A stretch of 64,000 bases of DNA from the NCBI GenBank assembly GCA_013002175.1, contig JABDKP010000061.1:1-64000 (forward strand), read 5' to 3'. A model generated the notes under the pieces. That model ran no database searches. It saw only the letters and a program-made list of their open reading frames with translations, and was not told the origin of the DNA. Made by a program: the position numbers and the translations under genes. The DNA is from Ilumatobacter sp. GTDB taxonomy: Bacteria > Actinomycetota > Acidimicrobiia > Acidimicrobiales > Ilumatobacteraceae. How positions within the stretch are numbered: position 1 is the first letter of the stretch; every line of letters starts with the position of its first letter. This document shows, piece by piece, positions 18,743-28,012 of this stretch.

Positions 18743-19701
18743 CGTCCGATCCCGGCGCGCACAACGCGCGGCGGATCGGCATCGATGTCGGCGGTACCAA
18801 AGCGCTCGGGGTGGCGCTCGACGACAATGGAGCGGTCGTCGCCGAGGTCCGACGCGACACGCCCCGCGGTGATGCCAGCCTCGACGCGCTGATCGAGACG
18901 CTCGTCGACCTCGCCGGTGCGCTGGGCTTCGACGGCAGCCTCGGAATCGGCGTTCCCGGTCTGGTGACGCGCGAGCGGGTCCTGCGGGCGGCGCCGAACC
19001 TCGACGGCGTGGCCGACTTCGCGGTCGGTGCACTGCTCGACGAGCGCCTCGGTGGGCGGATCGAGGTCGACAACGACGCCACGTGTGCGACCGTCGCGGA
19101 GTGGCAACTGGGGGCGGGCGCCGGCGCGTCGAACATGATGCTCGTCACGCTCGGCACCGGGATCGGCGGGGGCCTCATCGCCAACGGTGCGCTGCACCGC
19201 GGCGTCAACGGCTTCGCCGGCGAGTTCGGGCACATGATCGTCCACCCCGACGGCCCGCGCTGCCCGTGCGGCCAGCGCGGCTGCTGGGAGCGGTACGCGT
19301 CCGGGTCCGGGTTGGCGATGCTGGCCCGAGAGGCGGCGACCGGCCGTCGTCTGCACGAGGTCGTCCGCCACGCCGGCGGCGATCCGCAGGCGGTCAGGGG
19401 CGAGCACGTGCAAGCGGCAGCGCGCGAGGGCGACCCGGAGGCGATCGAGGTGATCGACGAGTTCGGGCGGTGGGTCGCACTCGGCCTCGCCAACCTCAGC
19501 AATGCGTTCGACCCCGAACTGTTCGTGCTCGGCGGGGGATTGGCCAGCGGCGCCGACCTGTATCTCGAACCGATCACCCGCTGGTTCGGCGAGCTGCTGT
19601 ACCAGCCCGAGCTGCGGGCCCGCCCACGGGTCGAGTTCGCCACCTGGGGGACGCTCGCCGGCGCGGTCGGCGCGGCGCTGCTGCCCGAGCTTGATCGCTG
19701 A
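18739..19701 (+). CDS. ROK-family glucokinase
   Basis: RIGIDVGGTKALGVALDDNG...LVTLGTGIGGGLIANGALHRGVNGFAGEFGHMIV...CPCGQRGCWERYASG. Confidence 0.88.
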   Translation: MTSDPGAHNARRIGIDVGGTKALGVALDDNGAVVAEVRRDTPRGDASLDALIETLVDLAGALGFDGSLGIGVPGLVTRERVLRAAPNLDGVADFAVGALLDERLGGRIEVDNDATCATVAEWQLGAGAGASNMMLVTLGTGIGGGLIANGALHRGVNGFAGEFGHMIVHPDGPRCPCGQRGCWERYASGSGLAMLAREAATGRRLHEVVRHAGGDPQAVRGEHVQAAAREGDPEAIEVIDEFGRWVALGLANLSNAFDPELFVLGGGLASGADLYLEPITRWFGELLYQPELRARPRVEFATWGTLAGAVGAALLPELDR

Positions 19702-20232
19702 CTACCCGGCCTCGTGCGCGGCCGCATACGCGGCCTGCGACTCGGCGATCTCCTTCCACGCCTCGGCACGGCCGCCCATCCCCGCGGCGGACGAGTGCTT
19801 TCCCGGTTCGAGCGCCTTGTACACGTTGAAGAAGTGCTGGATCTCCTCGATCAACTGCGGGTTGAGGTCGCTCAGCTCCTCGACGGCAGCGAAGCGCGGC
19901 TCCTTCGGCGGTACGCAGATCAGCTTGGCGTCCTCGCCGGCCTCGTCGCGCATGTACAGCACGCCGACCGGCCGGCATTCGACGATCACCCCCGGGTAGA
20001 CCGGGTCTTCGAGCAGGACCAGGGCGTCGAGCGGGTCACCGTCACCCGCCAGCGTGTCGGGCAGGAAGCCGTAGTCGGCCGGGTACGTGGTGGCGGTGAA
20101 CAGCCGCCGGTCGAGGTACACCCTGCCGTCGTCGTGGTCGATCTCGTACTTGTTGCGGCTGCCGCGCGGGATCTCGATGACGACGAAGATGCAGTCGGGC
20201 GACGGCGTGCGGCCGATGGCGGTTGCGGACAT
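19702..20232 (-). CDS. ppa: Inorganic pyrophosphatase
   Basis: IEIPRGSRNKYEIDHDDGRVYLDRRLFTATTYPADYGFLPDTLAGDGDPLDALVLLEDPVYPGVIVECRPVGVL. Confidence 0.95.
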   Translation of the reverse strand: MSATAIGRTPSPDCIFVVIEIPRGSRNKYEIDHDDGRVYLDRRLFTATTYPADYGFLPDTLAGDGDPLDALVLLEDPVYPGVIVECRPVGVLYMRDEAGEDAKLICVPPKEPRFAAVEELSDLNPQLIEEIQHFFNVYKALEPGKHSSAAGMGGRAEAWKEIAESQAAYAAAHEAG

Positions 20233-20276
20233 CGGGCAAGACTCTCACACAGACGGCTCCGATAGGTTCGTGGCCC

Positions 20277-21482
20277 ATGGACTTCCGCCGGATCGAGAAT
20301 CTTCCGCCGTACGTGTTCTCGATCATCAACGGCCTGAAGATCGAAGCCCGGCGCGCCGGTGCCGATGTCGTCGACCTCGGCTTCGGGAATCCGGACATCC
20401 CGTCACCGGACATCGCCGTCGACAAGCTGACCGAAGCCGCCCACAACCCGCGCAACCACCGCTACTCGCTGAGCCGCGGCCTGCCGAAGCTGCGCGAGGC
20501 GATCGCCAAGTATTACAAGAACAAGTGGGACGTCGACCTCGACCCCGAGCTCGAGATCACCAACACGATCGGCTCGAAGGAGGGCTTCAGCCATCTGATG
20601 TGGGTGCTGCTCGACCGCGGCGACGCGGCGATCGTCCCCAGCCCCAGCTATCCGATCCACATGTACGGTCCGCTGTTCGCCGGCGCCGACCTGCGACAGG
20701 TCCCGATGAAGTTTCTGGCGAACCCGTCACAGCGGGAGAACTTCGCCGACGACTTCATGGACAGCCTGACGACTGCATGGAACGTCGGGTGGCCGAAGCC
20801 CCGCGTCCTGGTGATCTCGTTCCCGCACAACCCGACGGGCGCCGCCGTCGAGCTGTCGTTCATGCAGCGTGTCGTCGACTTCTGCCGCGAGCACGAGATG
20901 ATCGTCGTCCACGACCACGCGTACGCCGACATCGGCTTCGACGGCCATCAGCCGCCGAGCATCCTCCAGGCCGAGGGGGCGATGGAGTGCGCGGTCGAGT
21001 TGTACTCGATGACGAAGAGCTTCTCGATGTCCGGATGGCGCACCGCGTTCCTGCTGGGCAACAGCGACGTGGTGCAGGCGCTCGTGAAGCTCAAGAGCTA
21101 TCTGGACTACGGGATGTTCCAGCCGGTGCAGATCGCGGCGACGGTGACAATCAACCAGGCGCCCGAGTTCCCCGACCAGGTCAGGGCGATCTACGAGTCG
21201 CGGTGCGACACGCTGATCGACGGCCTCGAACGAATCGGATGGCACATCCCCAAGCCCGGTGGGACGATGTTCGTCTGGGCGCCGATCCCGGAGGCGTACT
21301 CCGAGATGGGGTCGGTCGAGTTCTGCTCCCACCTCGTGCGGGCCGCCGACGTCGCGCTGTCACCCGGGGTCGGGTTCGGGCCGGGCGGCGAGGGTTTCGC
21401 CCGGTTCGCGCTGATCGAGAACGAGAAGCGGATCAACCAGGCCGTCCGCAACCTCAAGCGGGGTCTGCCGAAGCTCGGCTGA
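20277..21482 (+). CDS. Class I/II PLP aminotransferase (AlaC-like)
   Basis: DFRRIENLPPYVFSIINGLKIEARRAGADVVDLGFGNPDIPSP...HNPTGAAVELSFMQ...SMTKSFSMSGWRTAF. Confidence 0.88.
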   Translation: MDFRRIENLPPYVFSIINGLKIEARRAGADVVDLGFGNPDIPSPDIAVDKLTEAAHNPRNHRYSLSRGLPKLREAIAKYYKNKWDVDLDPELEITNTIGSKEGFSHLMWVLLDRGDAAIVPSPSYPIHMYGPLFAGADLRQVPMKFLANPSQRENFADDFMDSLTTAWNVGWPKPRVLVISFPHNPTGAAVELSFMQRVVDFCREHEMIVVHDHAYADIGFDGHQPPSILQAEGAMECAVELYSMTKSFSMSGWRTAFLLGNSDVVQALVKLKSYLDYGMFQPVQIAATVTINQAPEFPDQVRAIYESRCDTLIDGLERIGWHIPKPGGTMFVWAPIPEAYSEMGSVEFCSHLVRAADVALSPGVGFGPGGEGFARFALIENEKRINQAVRNLKRGLPKLG

Positions 21483-21551
21483 ACGGCATCGTCACGTGCC
21501 GGAAACACGCCGGTCATCCACGGCGTCATCGGGGTCGATACATTGCGCTCG

Positions 21552-22202
21552 ATGCTCACCGTCGTCGTACGCGTCTGGATGCCGGACCGGCCCGGCGCGC
21601 TCGGGCAGGTCGCAAGCCGGATCGGCGCGGTCCGCGGCGACGTGCTGGGGATCGAGATCCTCGAGCAGGGCGCCGGGCGCGCCATCGACGAGCTGACCGT
21701 GCAGTTGCCCGACCCGGCGCTGATCCCGCTCCTGACCGCCGAGATCGACGCGGTCGACGGGGTCTCGGTCGAGAACATCCGCGAGGTCGACCACGAGCGG
21801 TCCGATGCCAACCTCGCGGCGCTGGCGGTCGCGGCCGGGCTCGCCGAGTGTCCCGCCGACCGGCGCCTCGCCGCACTGTGTACCGGGGTGCAGCGGATCG
21901 TCGAAGCCGATTGGGTGGTCGCGGTTCGCGACGGTGACGTCGTGTCGCAGCTGGGCGACGTGCCCGACATCGCGTGGTTGAGTGCGTTCCTCGCCGGCAG
22001 CGGGCACCTCGACGGTGCCGACGAGCGGTCCACCGGGGGCCGGCAGCGGACGACCCCGTACGAGCGGCCGAGTGACCTGGTCTGGGCGAATCTGCTGGAG
22101 ACGGGCTTGACGGTGGCCGCCGGCCGGACAGGACGACCGATCCACGAACGCGAGCGGGTCCGGATCAGCCTGCTCGCACGGCTCGCCGACGCCCTGCTCT
22201 AG
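21552..22202 (+). CDS. ACT-domain protein
   Basis: MLTVVVRVWMPDRPGALGQVASRIGAVRGDVLGIEILEQGAGRAIDELTVQL. Confidence 0.75.
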   Translation: MLTVVVRVWMPDRPGALGQVASRIGAVRGDVLGIEILEQGAGRAIDELTVQLPDPALIPLLTAEIDAVDGVSVENIREVDHERSDANLAALAVAAGLAECPADRRLAALCTGVQRIVEADWVVAVRDGDVVSQLGDVPDIAWLSAFLAGSGHLDGADERSTGGRQRTTPYERPSDLVWANLLETGLTVAAGRTGRPIHERERVRISLLARLADALL

Positions 22203-23686
22203 CGGGCCCAGCCGCGACTGCGCTCGACGGCCCGCAGCCACTGGGCGTGGCCGGCATCGGCGGCGGTGCGATCGGCCGCCGGCACGAAGGCTTCGTCGAG
22301 ACGCCACTGGGCGGCGACGGCATCCGTGTCCGGCCAGACGCCCTCGGCCAGACCCGCCAACAGCGCAGCACCGAGCGCGGTCGTCTCCTGGTCGGCGGGA
22401 CGGAGCACGTCGACACCCAGCTGGTCCGCCTGCAGCCGGCACAGCAGGTTCATCACGCTCGCACCACCGTCGACGCGCAGCTCCTGGAGCGCGGTCCCGC
22501 TCGCTGCGACCATCGCATCGACGACGTCACGGGTCTGATACGCCATCGACTCGACCGTCGCCCTGACGATCTCGGCCCGTCCGGTGCCGCGGGTGATGCC
22601 GACGATGGTGCCGCGGGCATACGCGTCCCACCACGGCGACCCGAGGCCGGTCAGCGCCGGCACGAAGCAGACGCCACCGGTGTCGGTCACCGACTCGGCC
22701 AATGGCCCGGTCTCCGCGGCGTCGTCGATGATGTCGAGTTCGTCGCGCAGCCACTGGATCGCGGCACCGGTGACGAAGATCGAACCTTCCAATGCATAGT
22801 GGGTGGTGCCGTCGGCGAGCGTCCAGGCGACGGTGGTCAACAACCCTTCGGTCGGATCTGGACAGTCCTCACCGACGTTGAGGAGCACGAACGAACCGGT
22901 CCCGTACGTGTTCTTGGCCATCCCGGGCTCGAGGCACGCCTGGCCGAAGAGCGCGGCCTGCTGGTCGCCGGCGACCCCTGAGATGGCGATGTCGCCCGGG
23001 ACCCCGCATGCCTCGGACGTGAGGCCGATCCGGCCGCTCGACGGCACGATCTCGGGCAGGGCCTCGATCGGGACGTGCAACAACTCGCACAGCTCGGGGT
23101 CCCACGTGCGGGTGCGGATGTCGCACAGCATCGTGCGGCTGGCGTTCGTGACGTCGGTGGCGAACACGGCGCCTCCGGTGAGGTTCCAGATCAGCCACGC
23201 ATCGATCGTGCCGAGCGCGAGGTCCTCGTCGACGGGGATGTCACGCTCGCGGAGCAGCCATTCGTACTTCGTGCCCGAGAAGTAGGGATCGAGTACGAGC
23301 CCGGTCCGCTCGCGCACGAGATCGAGATGGGGCGCGAGCTCGTCACACCGCTCGGCCGTGCGGCGGTCCTGCCAGACGATTGCGTTGCCGTACGGCGTGC
23401 CGGTCGCCCGATTCCAGGCCACCGCGGTTTCGCGTTGGTTGGTGATGCCGATCGCGGCGACGCGGTCACGACCGACCTCGTCGATCACCTCGTTCAACGT
23501 CGCGGCAGCGGCGTCCCAGATCTCGGCCGCGTCGTGCTCGACCCAGCCCGGCCGGGGATAGTGCTGCGTGAACTCGCGGTAGGCCGCGACGGTCGGGCGT
23601 TCGTCGGTGAACACCGCCCGGCTGCGCACGCCGGTCGTACCGGCGTCGATGGCGATCACGCAGGGGCCGGGGGACGAGTCGGTCAC
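22199..23686 (-). CDS. glpK: Glycerol kinase
   Basis: VIAIDAGTTGVRSRAVF...IGITNQRETAVAWNRATGTPYGNAIVWQDRRT...GVAGDQQAALFGQACLEPGMAKNTYGTGSF. Confidence 0.95.
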   Translation of the reverse strand: MTDSSPGPCVIAIDAGTTGVRSRAVFTDERPTVAAYREFTQHYPRPGWVEHDAAEIWDAAAATLNEVIDEVGRDRVAAIGITNQRETAVAWNRATGTPYGNAIVWQDRRTAERCDELAPHLDLVRERTGLVLDPYFSGTKYEWLLRERDIPVDEDLALGTIDAWLIWNLTGGAVFATDVTNASRTMLCDIRTRTWDPELCELLHVPIEALPEIVPSSGRIGLTSEACGVPGDIAISGVAGDQQAALFGQACLEPGMAKNTYGTGSFVLLNVGEDCPDPTEGLLTTVAWTLADGTTHYALEGSIFVTGAAIQWLRDELDIIDDAAETGPLAESVTDTGGVCFVPALTGLGSPWWDAYARGTIVGITRGTGRAEIVRATVESMAYQTRDVVDAMVAASGTALQELRVDGGASVMNLLCRLQADQLGVDVLRPADQETTALGAALLAGLAEGVWPDTDAVAAQWRLDEAFVPAADRTAADAGHAQWLRAVERSRGWAR

Positions 23687-23710
23687 GCTGGGGAGGGTAA
23701 TCGCGATCGT

Positions 23711-24064
23711 TCAGCGGCGACGCTTCTTGGTACCCGGCCGATTCGTGCCCCCGCCGGTCCGGCGTGTCGGTGCCGGACGCTTCCGCGGTGCACCGGCCGG
23801 CGGGCGCTCGTCGTCGTCGGGCGTCGAGTCGTCGGCGCGACCGGCCCGCAGCTCGTGCAGGGTCTTGCGCCGGTAACCGAACTTGGCCAGCACCGCGCCG
23901 AGTGCGAGGTACAGCGGCCCGCTGACGAGGACTCCGGCGAGCGCACCGATCACGTTGCCGTCCCGGAAGAACACCAGGAACACCGCGGCCATGATCAGCG
24001 CGTAGATCACCCACTCGCGCATCAGTCGGTCCCACGGAACCGGACGGCTGCTGTCCCATGCCAT
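23711..24064 (-). CDS. Small membrane protein with basic C-terminus
   Basis: YALIMAAVFLVFFRDGNVIGALAGVLVSGPLYLALGAVLA TM segments; KKRRR terminus; AGGAAGG upstream of ATG. Confidence 0.65.
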   Translation of the reverse strand: MAWDSSRPVPWDRLMREWVIYALIMAAVFLVFFRDGNVIGALAGVLVSGPLYLALGAVLAKFGYRRKTLHELRAGRADDSTPDDDERPPAGAPRKRPAPTRRTGGGTNRPGTKKRRR

Positions 24065-24155
24065 GGGGGCCTTCCTAGCAGCCGCGCCCGCCCGGCCGGA
24101 TCATTCTCCGGAGGGAGGTCGTGGACCGAGCATCTGATGCGTACGATCGGGCTCC

Positions 24156-25190
24156 GTGCGCGTCGGCATGCTGACAGGTGGGGGTGACTGCCCCGGACTC
24201 AACGCGGTCATCCGCGCGATCGTCCGCAAGGGCGAGCGCCACTACGGCGACGAACTCGTCGGGTTTCTCGACGCGTGGGACGGTGTCCGCGAGCGGCGCA
24301 CGATCCCGCTCACGGTGGAGACGATGCGGGGGATGCTCCCGCGCGGCGGCACGGTGCTGGGGACCCGGCGGGGGAGCCCCTTCGACACCGACGACGGCGT
24401 CGCAATGGTCAAGCGCAGCATGCGCGATCTCGGCCTCGATGGGCTGATCGTGATCGGCGGCAACGGCAGCCTCAGCGTGGCGTGCCGGCTCGTCAACGAG
24501 CACGGGCTGCCGATCGTCGGGGTGCCGAAGACGATCGACAACGACGTCGTCGGCACCGACGTCACGTTCGGCTTCAACACCGCCGTGCAGATCGCGACCG
24601 ACGCGATCGACCGGTTGCACACCACCGCCGAGAGCCACGACCGGGTGATGGTCGTCGAGGTGATGGGTCGGCACACGGGCTGGATCGCGACCACGGCGGG
24701 CATCGCCGGTGGAGCGACCGTCGTGCTGATCCCCGAGATCCCGTTCGACATCGACGAACTCTGCGAACGTCTCACCCGCCGCCACGACCGGGGCCGGTAC
24801 GCATCGATCGTCGTCGTCGCCGAAGGTGCCGAGCCGGTGGCGGGCTCACTGGAGATGGAACAGAAGGTGTTCGACCGGTTCGGCCACGTCGTGCTCGGCG
24901 GGGTTGCGACGCGGATCGCGATGGCGATCGCCGATCGCACCGGGTTCGAGACGCGCGTCGTGCAACTCGGCCATGTGCAGCGAGGCGGTACCCCGACCGC
25001 CTACGACCGCGTGCTGTCGACGCGGTTCGGTGTCGCGGCGATCGACATGGTGCACGAGCAGGCGTGGGGCAAGATGGCCGTGCTGCGGGGCAACGAGATC
25101 GTCAGCGAGGACCTCAACGTGGCCGTCGGCAAGACACGCGGCGTCGACATGGACCTCTACGAGGGCGTCGCCAAGCACTTCTTCGCCTAG
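24156..25190 (+). CDS. 6-phosphofructokinase (group III, ATP/PPi-type PFK)
   Basis: MRVGMLTGGGDCPGLNAVIRAIV...GTVLGTRRGSPF...IVIGGNGSLSVA...GVPKTIDNDVVGTDVTFGFNTAV...MGRHTGWIA. Confidence 0.92.
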   Translation: MRVGMLTGGGDCPGLNAVIRAIVRKGERHYGDELVGFLDAWDGVRERRTIPLTVETMRGMLPRGGTVLGTRRGSPFDTDDGVAMVKRSMRDLGLDGLIVIGGNGSLSVACRLVNEHGLPIVGVPKTIDNDVVGTDVTFGFNTAVQIATDAIDRLHTTAESHDRVMVVEVMGRHTGWIATTAGIAGGATVVLIPEIPFDIDELCERLTRRHDRGRYASIVVVAEGAEPVAGSLEMEQKVFDRFGHVVLGGVATRIAMAIADRTGFETRVVQLGHVQRGGTPTAYDRVLSTRFGVAAIDMVHEQAWGKMAVLRGNEIVSEDLNVAVGKTRGVDMDLYEGVAKHFFA

Positions 25191-25224
25191 CGCCGCTCAT
25201 GGCTCAGCGGGCTCCGTCGACGGT

Positions 25225-25833
25225 TCAGCTCGCCGCTGAGAACGCGGGGTAGGGCGGCTGCGTCGACTCGATGAACCCGGGATAGTCGTACACGGTGAGC
25301 AGCCGGTCGGCGTTCTCGCCGTCGCCGAGTGGCCACACCTGGTTGTTCCCGTCGATCCGCAGCCTCACCTTCTCGACCCCCTCGACCTCGTCGCCGGTGG
25401 CGACGAGTTGGGCGACGGCCAGGCGCAGTGCGTCGGGCGTCATCTCGTCGAACGAGTCGGTGACGTCGATCGTCAGCACCCGGCCGCGCACCCGCGCACT
25501 CAGCAGTTCCAGATCGTCGGGCAGGACGCTGCTCAGCCCACCGTCCTCCTCGATCGCGTTCGCGCCGGCGAGCAACGACTGCAGGATGTCCTCCGGGTCG
25601 TTCGGCACGTCGCGCAACACCGACCGCAGCTTTGCCTCCTGGTCACCGGCCGACGAGACGAGCAGGAAGATGCGCGCCGTACCGGCGGCAGCGTCGCCGG
25701 ACGCGGTGGCGCCGAACTGGCCGCGCTGATCCTCGGGGATCGTGCGCGGCCGCGCATCCTCCTGGATCGCGCAGGACGTCGCGGTGGTGAGCACGACGAG
25801 GGCCGTCACCGTCGCGACGAGGCGGCGCCTCAT
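25225..25833 (-). CDS. GerMN-domain lipoprotein (LpqB-like, short)
   Basis: MRRRLVATVTALVVLTTATSCAIQ lipobox; GerMN-like body; directly downstream of the histidine kinase. Confidence 0.8.
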   Translation of the reverse strand: MRRRLVATVTALVVLTTATSCAIQEDARPRTIPEDQRGQFGATASGDAAAGTARIFLLVSSAGDQEAKLRSVLRDVPNDPEDILQSLLAGANAIEEDGGLSSVLPDDLELLSARVRGRVLTIDVTDSFDEMTPDALRLAVAQLVATGDEVEGVEKVRLRIDGNNQVWPLGDGENADRLLTVYDYPGFIESTQPPYPAFSAAS

Positions 25834-27272
25834 TCGACCAGCTCCGTCGCCATCAGCTCGATCACGAACCGGGCGCCCGGCTCGCCATCGAGGCGGTCCT
25901 CGACCCATGTGCGTCCCCCGTGCATCCGCACGTGTTCGTCGACGAGCGAGAGACCGAGGCCGGCGCCCTCGCTGCCGGCGCGGCGGCCGGCGCCGCCGCC
26001 GCGGGCGAACCGCTCGAAGATCAGCTCACGTTCCTCCAGCGGCACACCGGGACCGCTGTCGACGACGGCGATCTGGATGTGTGACATCGGCTCGTCGTCG
26101 GCATCGACGACCGTGATGTGGATCTCCGGTTCGCCGCCCCCGTAGGCGATCGCGTTGTCGATCAGGTTGGCGACGACGCGGGCGAGCCGCCGCTTGTCGC
26201 CGCGGATGAGCGCCAGCTCGGATCGTTCCGAGACGTGCAACGGGAGCTTCGGCGCCGCACTCACGGCGACCGCCTGGCGGACGAACTCCACCGCGAGCAG
26301 CTCTTCGAGGTGGAGGCGGATCGCGCCGGCGTCGAAGCGCGAGATCTCCAGCAAGTCCTCGACGAGGCCCTGGAACCGGACGACGTCGCCGGACAGCAGG
26401 TCGAGCGCCGACCGCGCCCGGTCGGGCAGCTCGTCGCGTCGCGCCTCCATCACCTCGACTGACGCCGACAGCGTCATCAACGGCGAGCGCAGCTCGTGGC
26501 TGACGTCGGATGCGAAGCGGGCGTCACGTTCGACGCGTTGCTGCAGCGCCTCGGCCATGTCGTTGAACGAGTCGGTGAGCACGCCGAGGTCCGGGTCCTC
26601 GGTCTTCTCGAGACGGGTGTCGAGACGGCCGCCGGCAATCGCTGACGCAGCCTGCGCCGCGGTCGACAGCGGGCGCACCGCCCGCCGGGCCGAGAAGATG
26701 CCGAGCAGCACGCCGAGTCCGGTCGTGATCGCCGCCGCCAGGATCAGCGCAAGGCGCACGCTGTTGAGTGTGGACACCTGGTCCTCGAGGCTGGTGAACT
26801 GGAAATACGCGCCGACGCCGGGGACCTCCCAGCCGACGAGGATGTTGAGCTCGTCACCGACACGGACGATCTGCTGCGACGGCGTACCTCGTTCCAGCAC
26901 CGACTCGACGATGTCCGGTGGGAGGTTGGTCTCGACGTAGGGCGTGACGCCGCCGAACCACTGGTCCTGATAGCGGATCAGGTAGCGCTGCACGCCGATG
27001 CTGTTGAGCGAGTCGGCTGCGGGCTGCGCGGTCGGGGGCGTCGAGCGGAGGTTGCTCTCGACGCTCTGTGCGTTGCGCAGCGACGTCTTCACCGCCGACT
27101 CCTCGGCCTGGCGGACGAGGTTGTTCTGGGTGAGGCCGTACGTCGTGACCGCGAGGAACACCGACAGCGCGATCGAACCGAGCGTGATCGTCAGCAGGAT
27201 GCGGCGCCGGAGGCCGAGCGCGGCCGGGCGGGACCGACTGAGCAGGCGACGCAACCAGCCGCCGGACGTCAC
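25830..27272 (-). CDS. Sensor histidine kinase (MtrB-like)
   Basis: Two TM segments, HAMP (RRAVRPLSTAAQAASAIAGGRLDTRL), FASDVSHELRSPLMTLSASVE, DSGPGVPLEERELIFERF, GLGLSLVDEH. Confidence 0.9.
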   Translation of the reverse strand: MTSGGWLRRLLSRSRPAALGLRRRILLTITLGSIALSVFLAVTTYGLTQNNLVRQAEESAVKTSLRNAQSVESNLRSTPPTAQPAADSLNSIGVQRYLIRYQDQWFGGVTPYVETNLPPDIVESVLERGTPSQQIVRVGDELNILVGWEVPGVGAYFQFTSLEDQVSTLNSVRLALILAAAITTGLGVLLGIFSARRAVRPLSTAAQAASAIAGGRLDTRLEKTEDPDLGVLTDSFNDMAEALQQRVERDARFASDVSHELRSPLMTLSASVEVMEARRDELPDRARSALDLLSGDVVRFQGLVEDLLEISRFDAGAIRLHLEELLAVEFVRQAVAVSAAPKLPLHVSERSELALIRGDKRRLARVVANLIDNAIAYGGGEPEIHITVVDADDEPMSHIQIAVVDSGPGVPLEERELIFERFARGGGAGRRAGSEGAGLGLSLVDEHVRMHGGRTWVEDRLDGEPGARFVIELMATELVE

Positions 27273-27949
27273 GTCTGGAGCCGATATCCCAGCCCGCGTA
27301 CCGTGACGACGTGCCGCGGGTTGGCCGCGTCGCTTTCCACCTTGGTGCGCAGGCGCCTGATGTGAACGTCGACGAGGCGGCCATCGCCGAAGTAGTCGTA
27401 GCCCCACACCTTGTCGAGCAGCGCCTCCCGGCTGAGCACCTTGCCGGGGCTCTCGGCGAGTTCGCACAACAACCGGAACTCGGTCTTCGTCAGGTGGACT
27501 TCGGAGCCGTCGCGCAGCACCTTGCCCTCATCGGGGATCAGTTCGAGATCGCCGAAGACGAGGCGGGCGTGCCCCGGGGCGCTGGGCCGGATCCGGCGGA
27601 GCAGGGCCCGGATGCGCGCCGACAGTTCCTTGGGGGCGAACGGCTTGGTGAGGTAGTCGTCGGCGCCGGCCTCCAGGCCGGCGACCACGTCGTGGGTGTC
27701 GTTGCGCGCCGTGACCATGACGACCGGTACGTCGCTGGACTTGCGCAGCGTCCGGCACAGCTCGAACCCGTCGATGCCGGGCAGCATGATGTCGATCAGC
27801 ACGACGTCGGGGTTCGAGCGGTTGAACTTGTCGATCGCTTCCTCGCCGCTTTCGGCCTCGTCGACGATCCAGCCCTCGTCCTCCAACGCCAGCTTGACCG
27901 CCGAGCGGATGCGTTCATCGTCTTCGACGGCCAGGATGCGTGTTCCCAC
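27269..27949 (-). CDS. OmpR-family response regulator (MtrA-like)
   Basis: GTG 27949: VGTRILAVEDDERIRSAVKLALEDEG...DVVLIDIMLPGIDGFELCRTLR...LTKPFAPKEL + winged helix LLDKVWGYDYFGDGRLVDVHIRRLRTKVE; GTGA overlap with kinase gene. Confidence 0.92.
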   Translation of the reverse strand: MGTRILAVEDDERIRSAVKLALEDEGWIVDEAESGEEAIDKFNRSNPDVVLIDIMLPGIDGFELCRTLRKSSDVPVVMVTARNDTHDVVAGLEAGADDYLTKPFAPKELSARIRALLRRIRPSAPGHARLVFGDLELIPDEGKVLRDGSEVHLTKTEFRLLCELAESPGKVLSREALLDKVWGYDYFGDGRLVDVHIRRLRTKVESDAANPRHVVTVRGLGYRLQT

Positions 27950-28012
27950 GGCTCCATGATGCCGCAAATCTTCCCTGCGTGACGCGCATGGTCGCGTCAA
28001 CTGGACGAAAAG

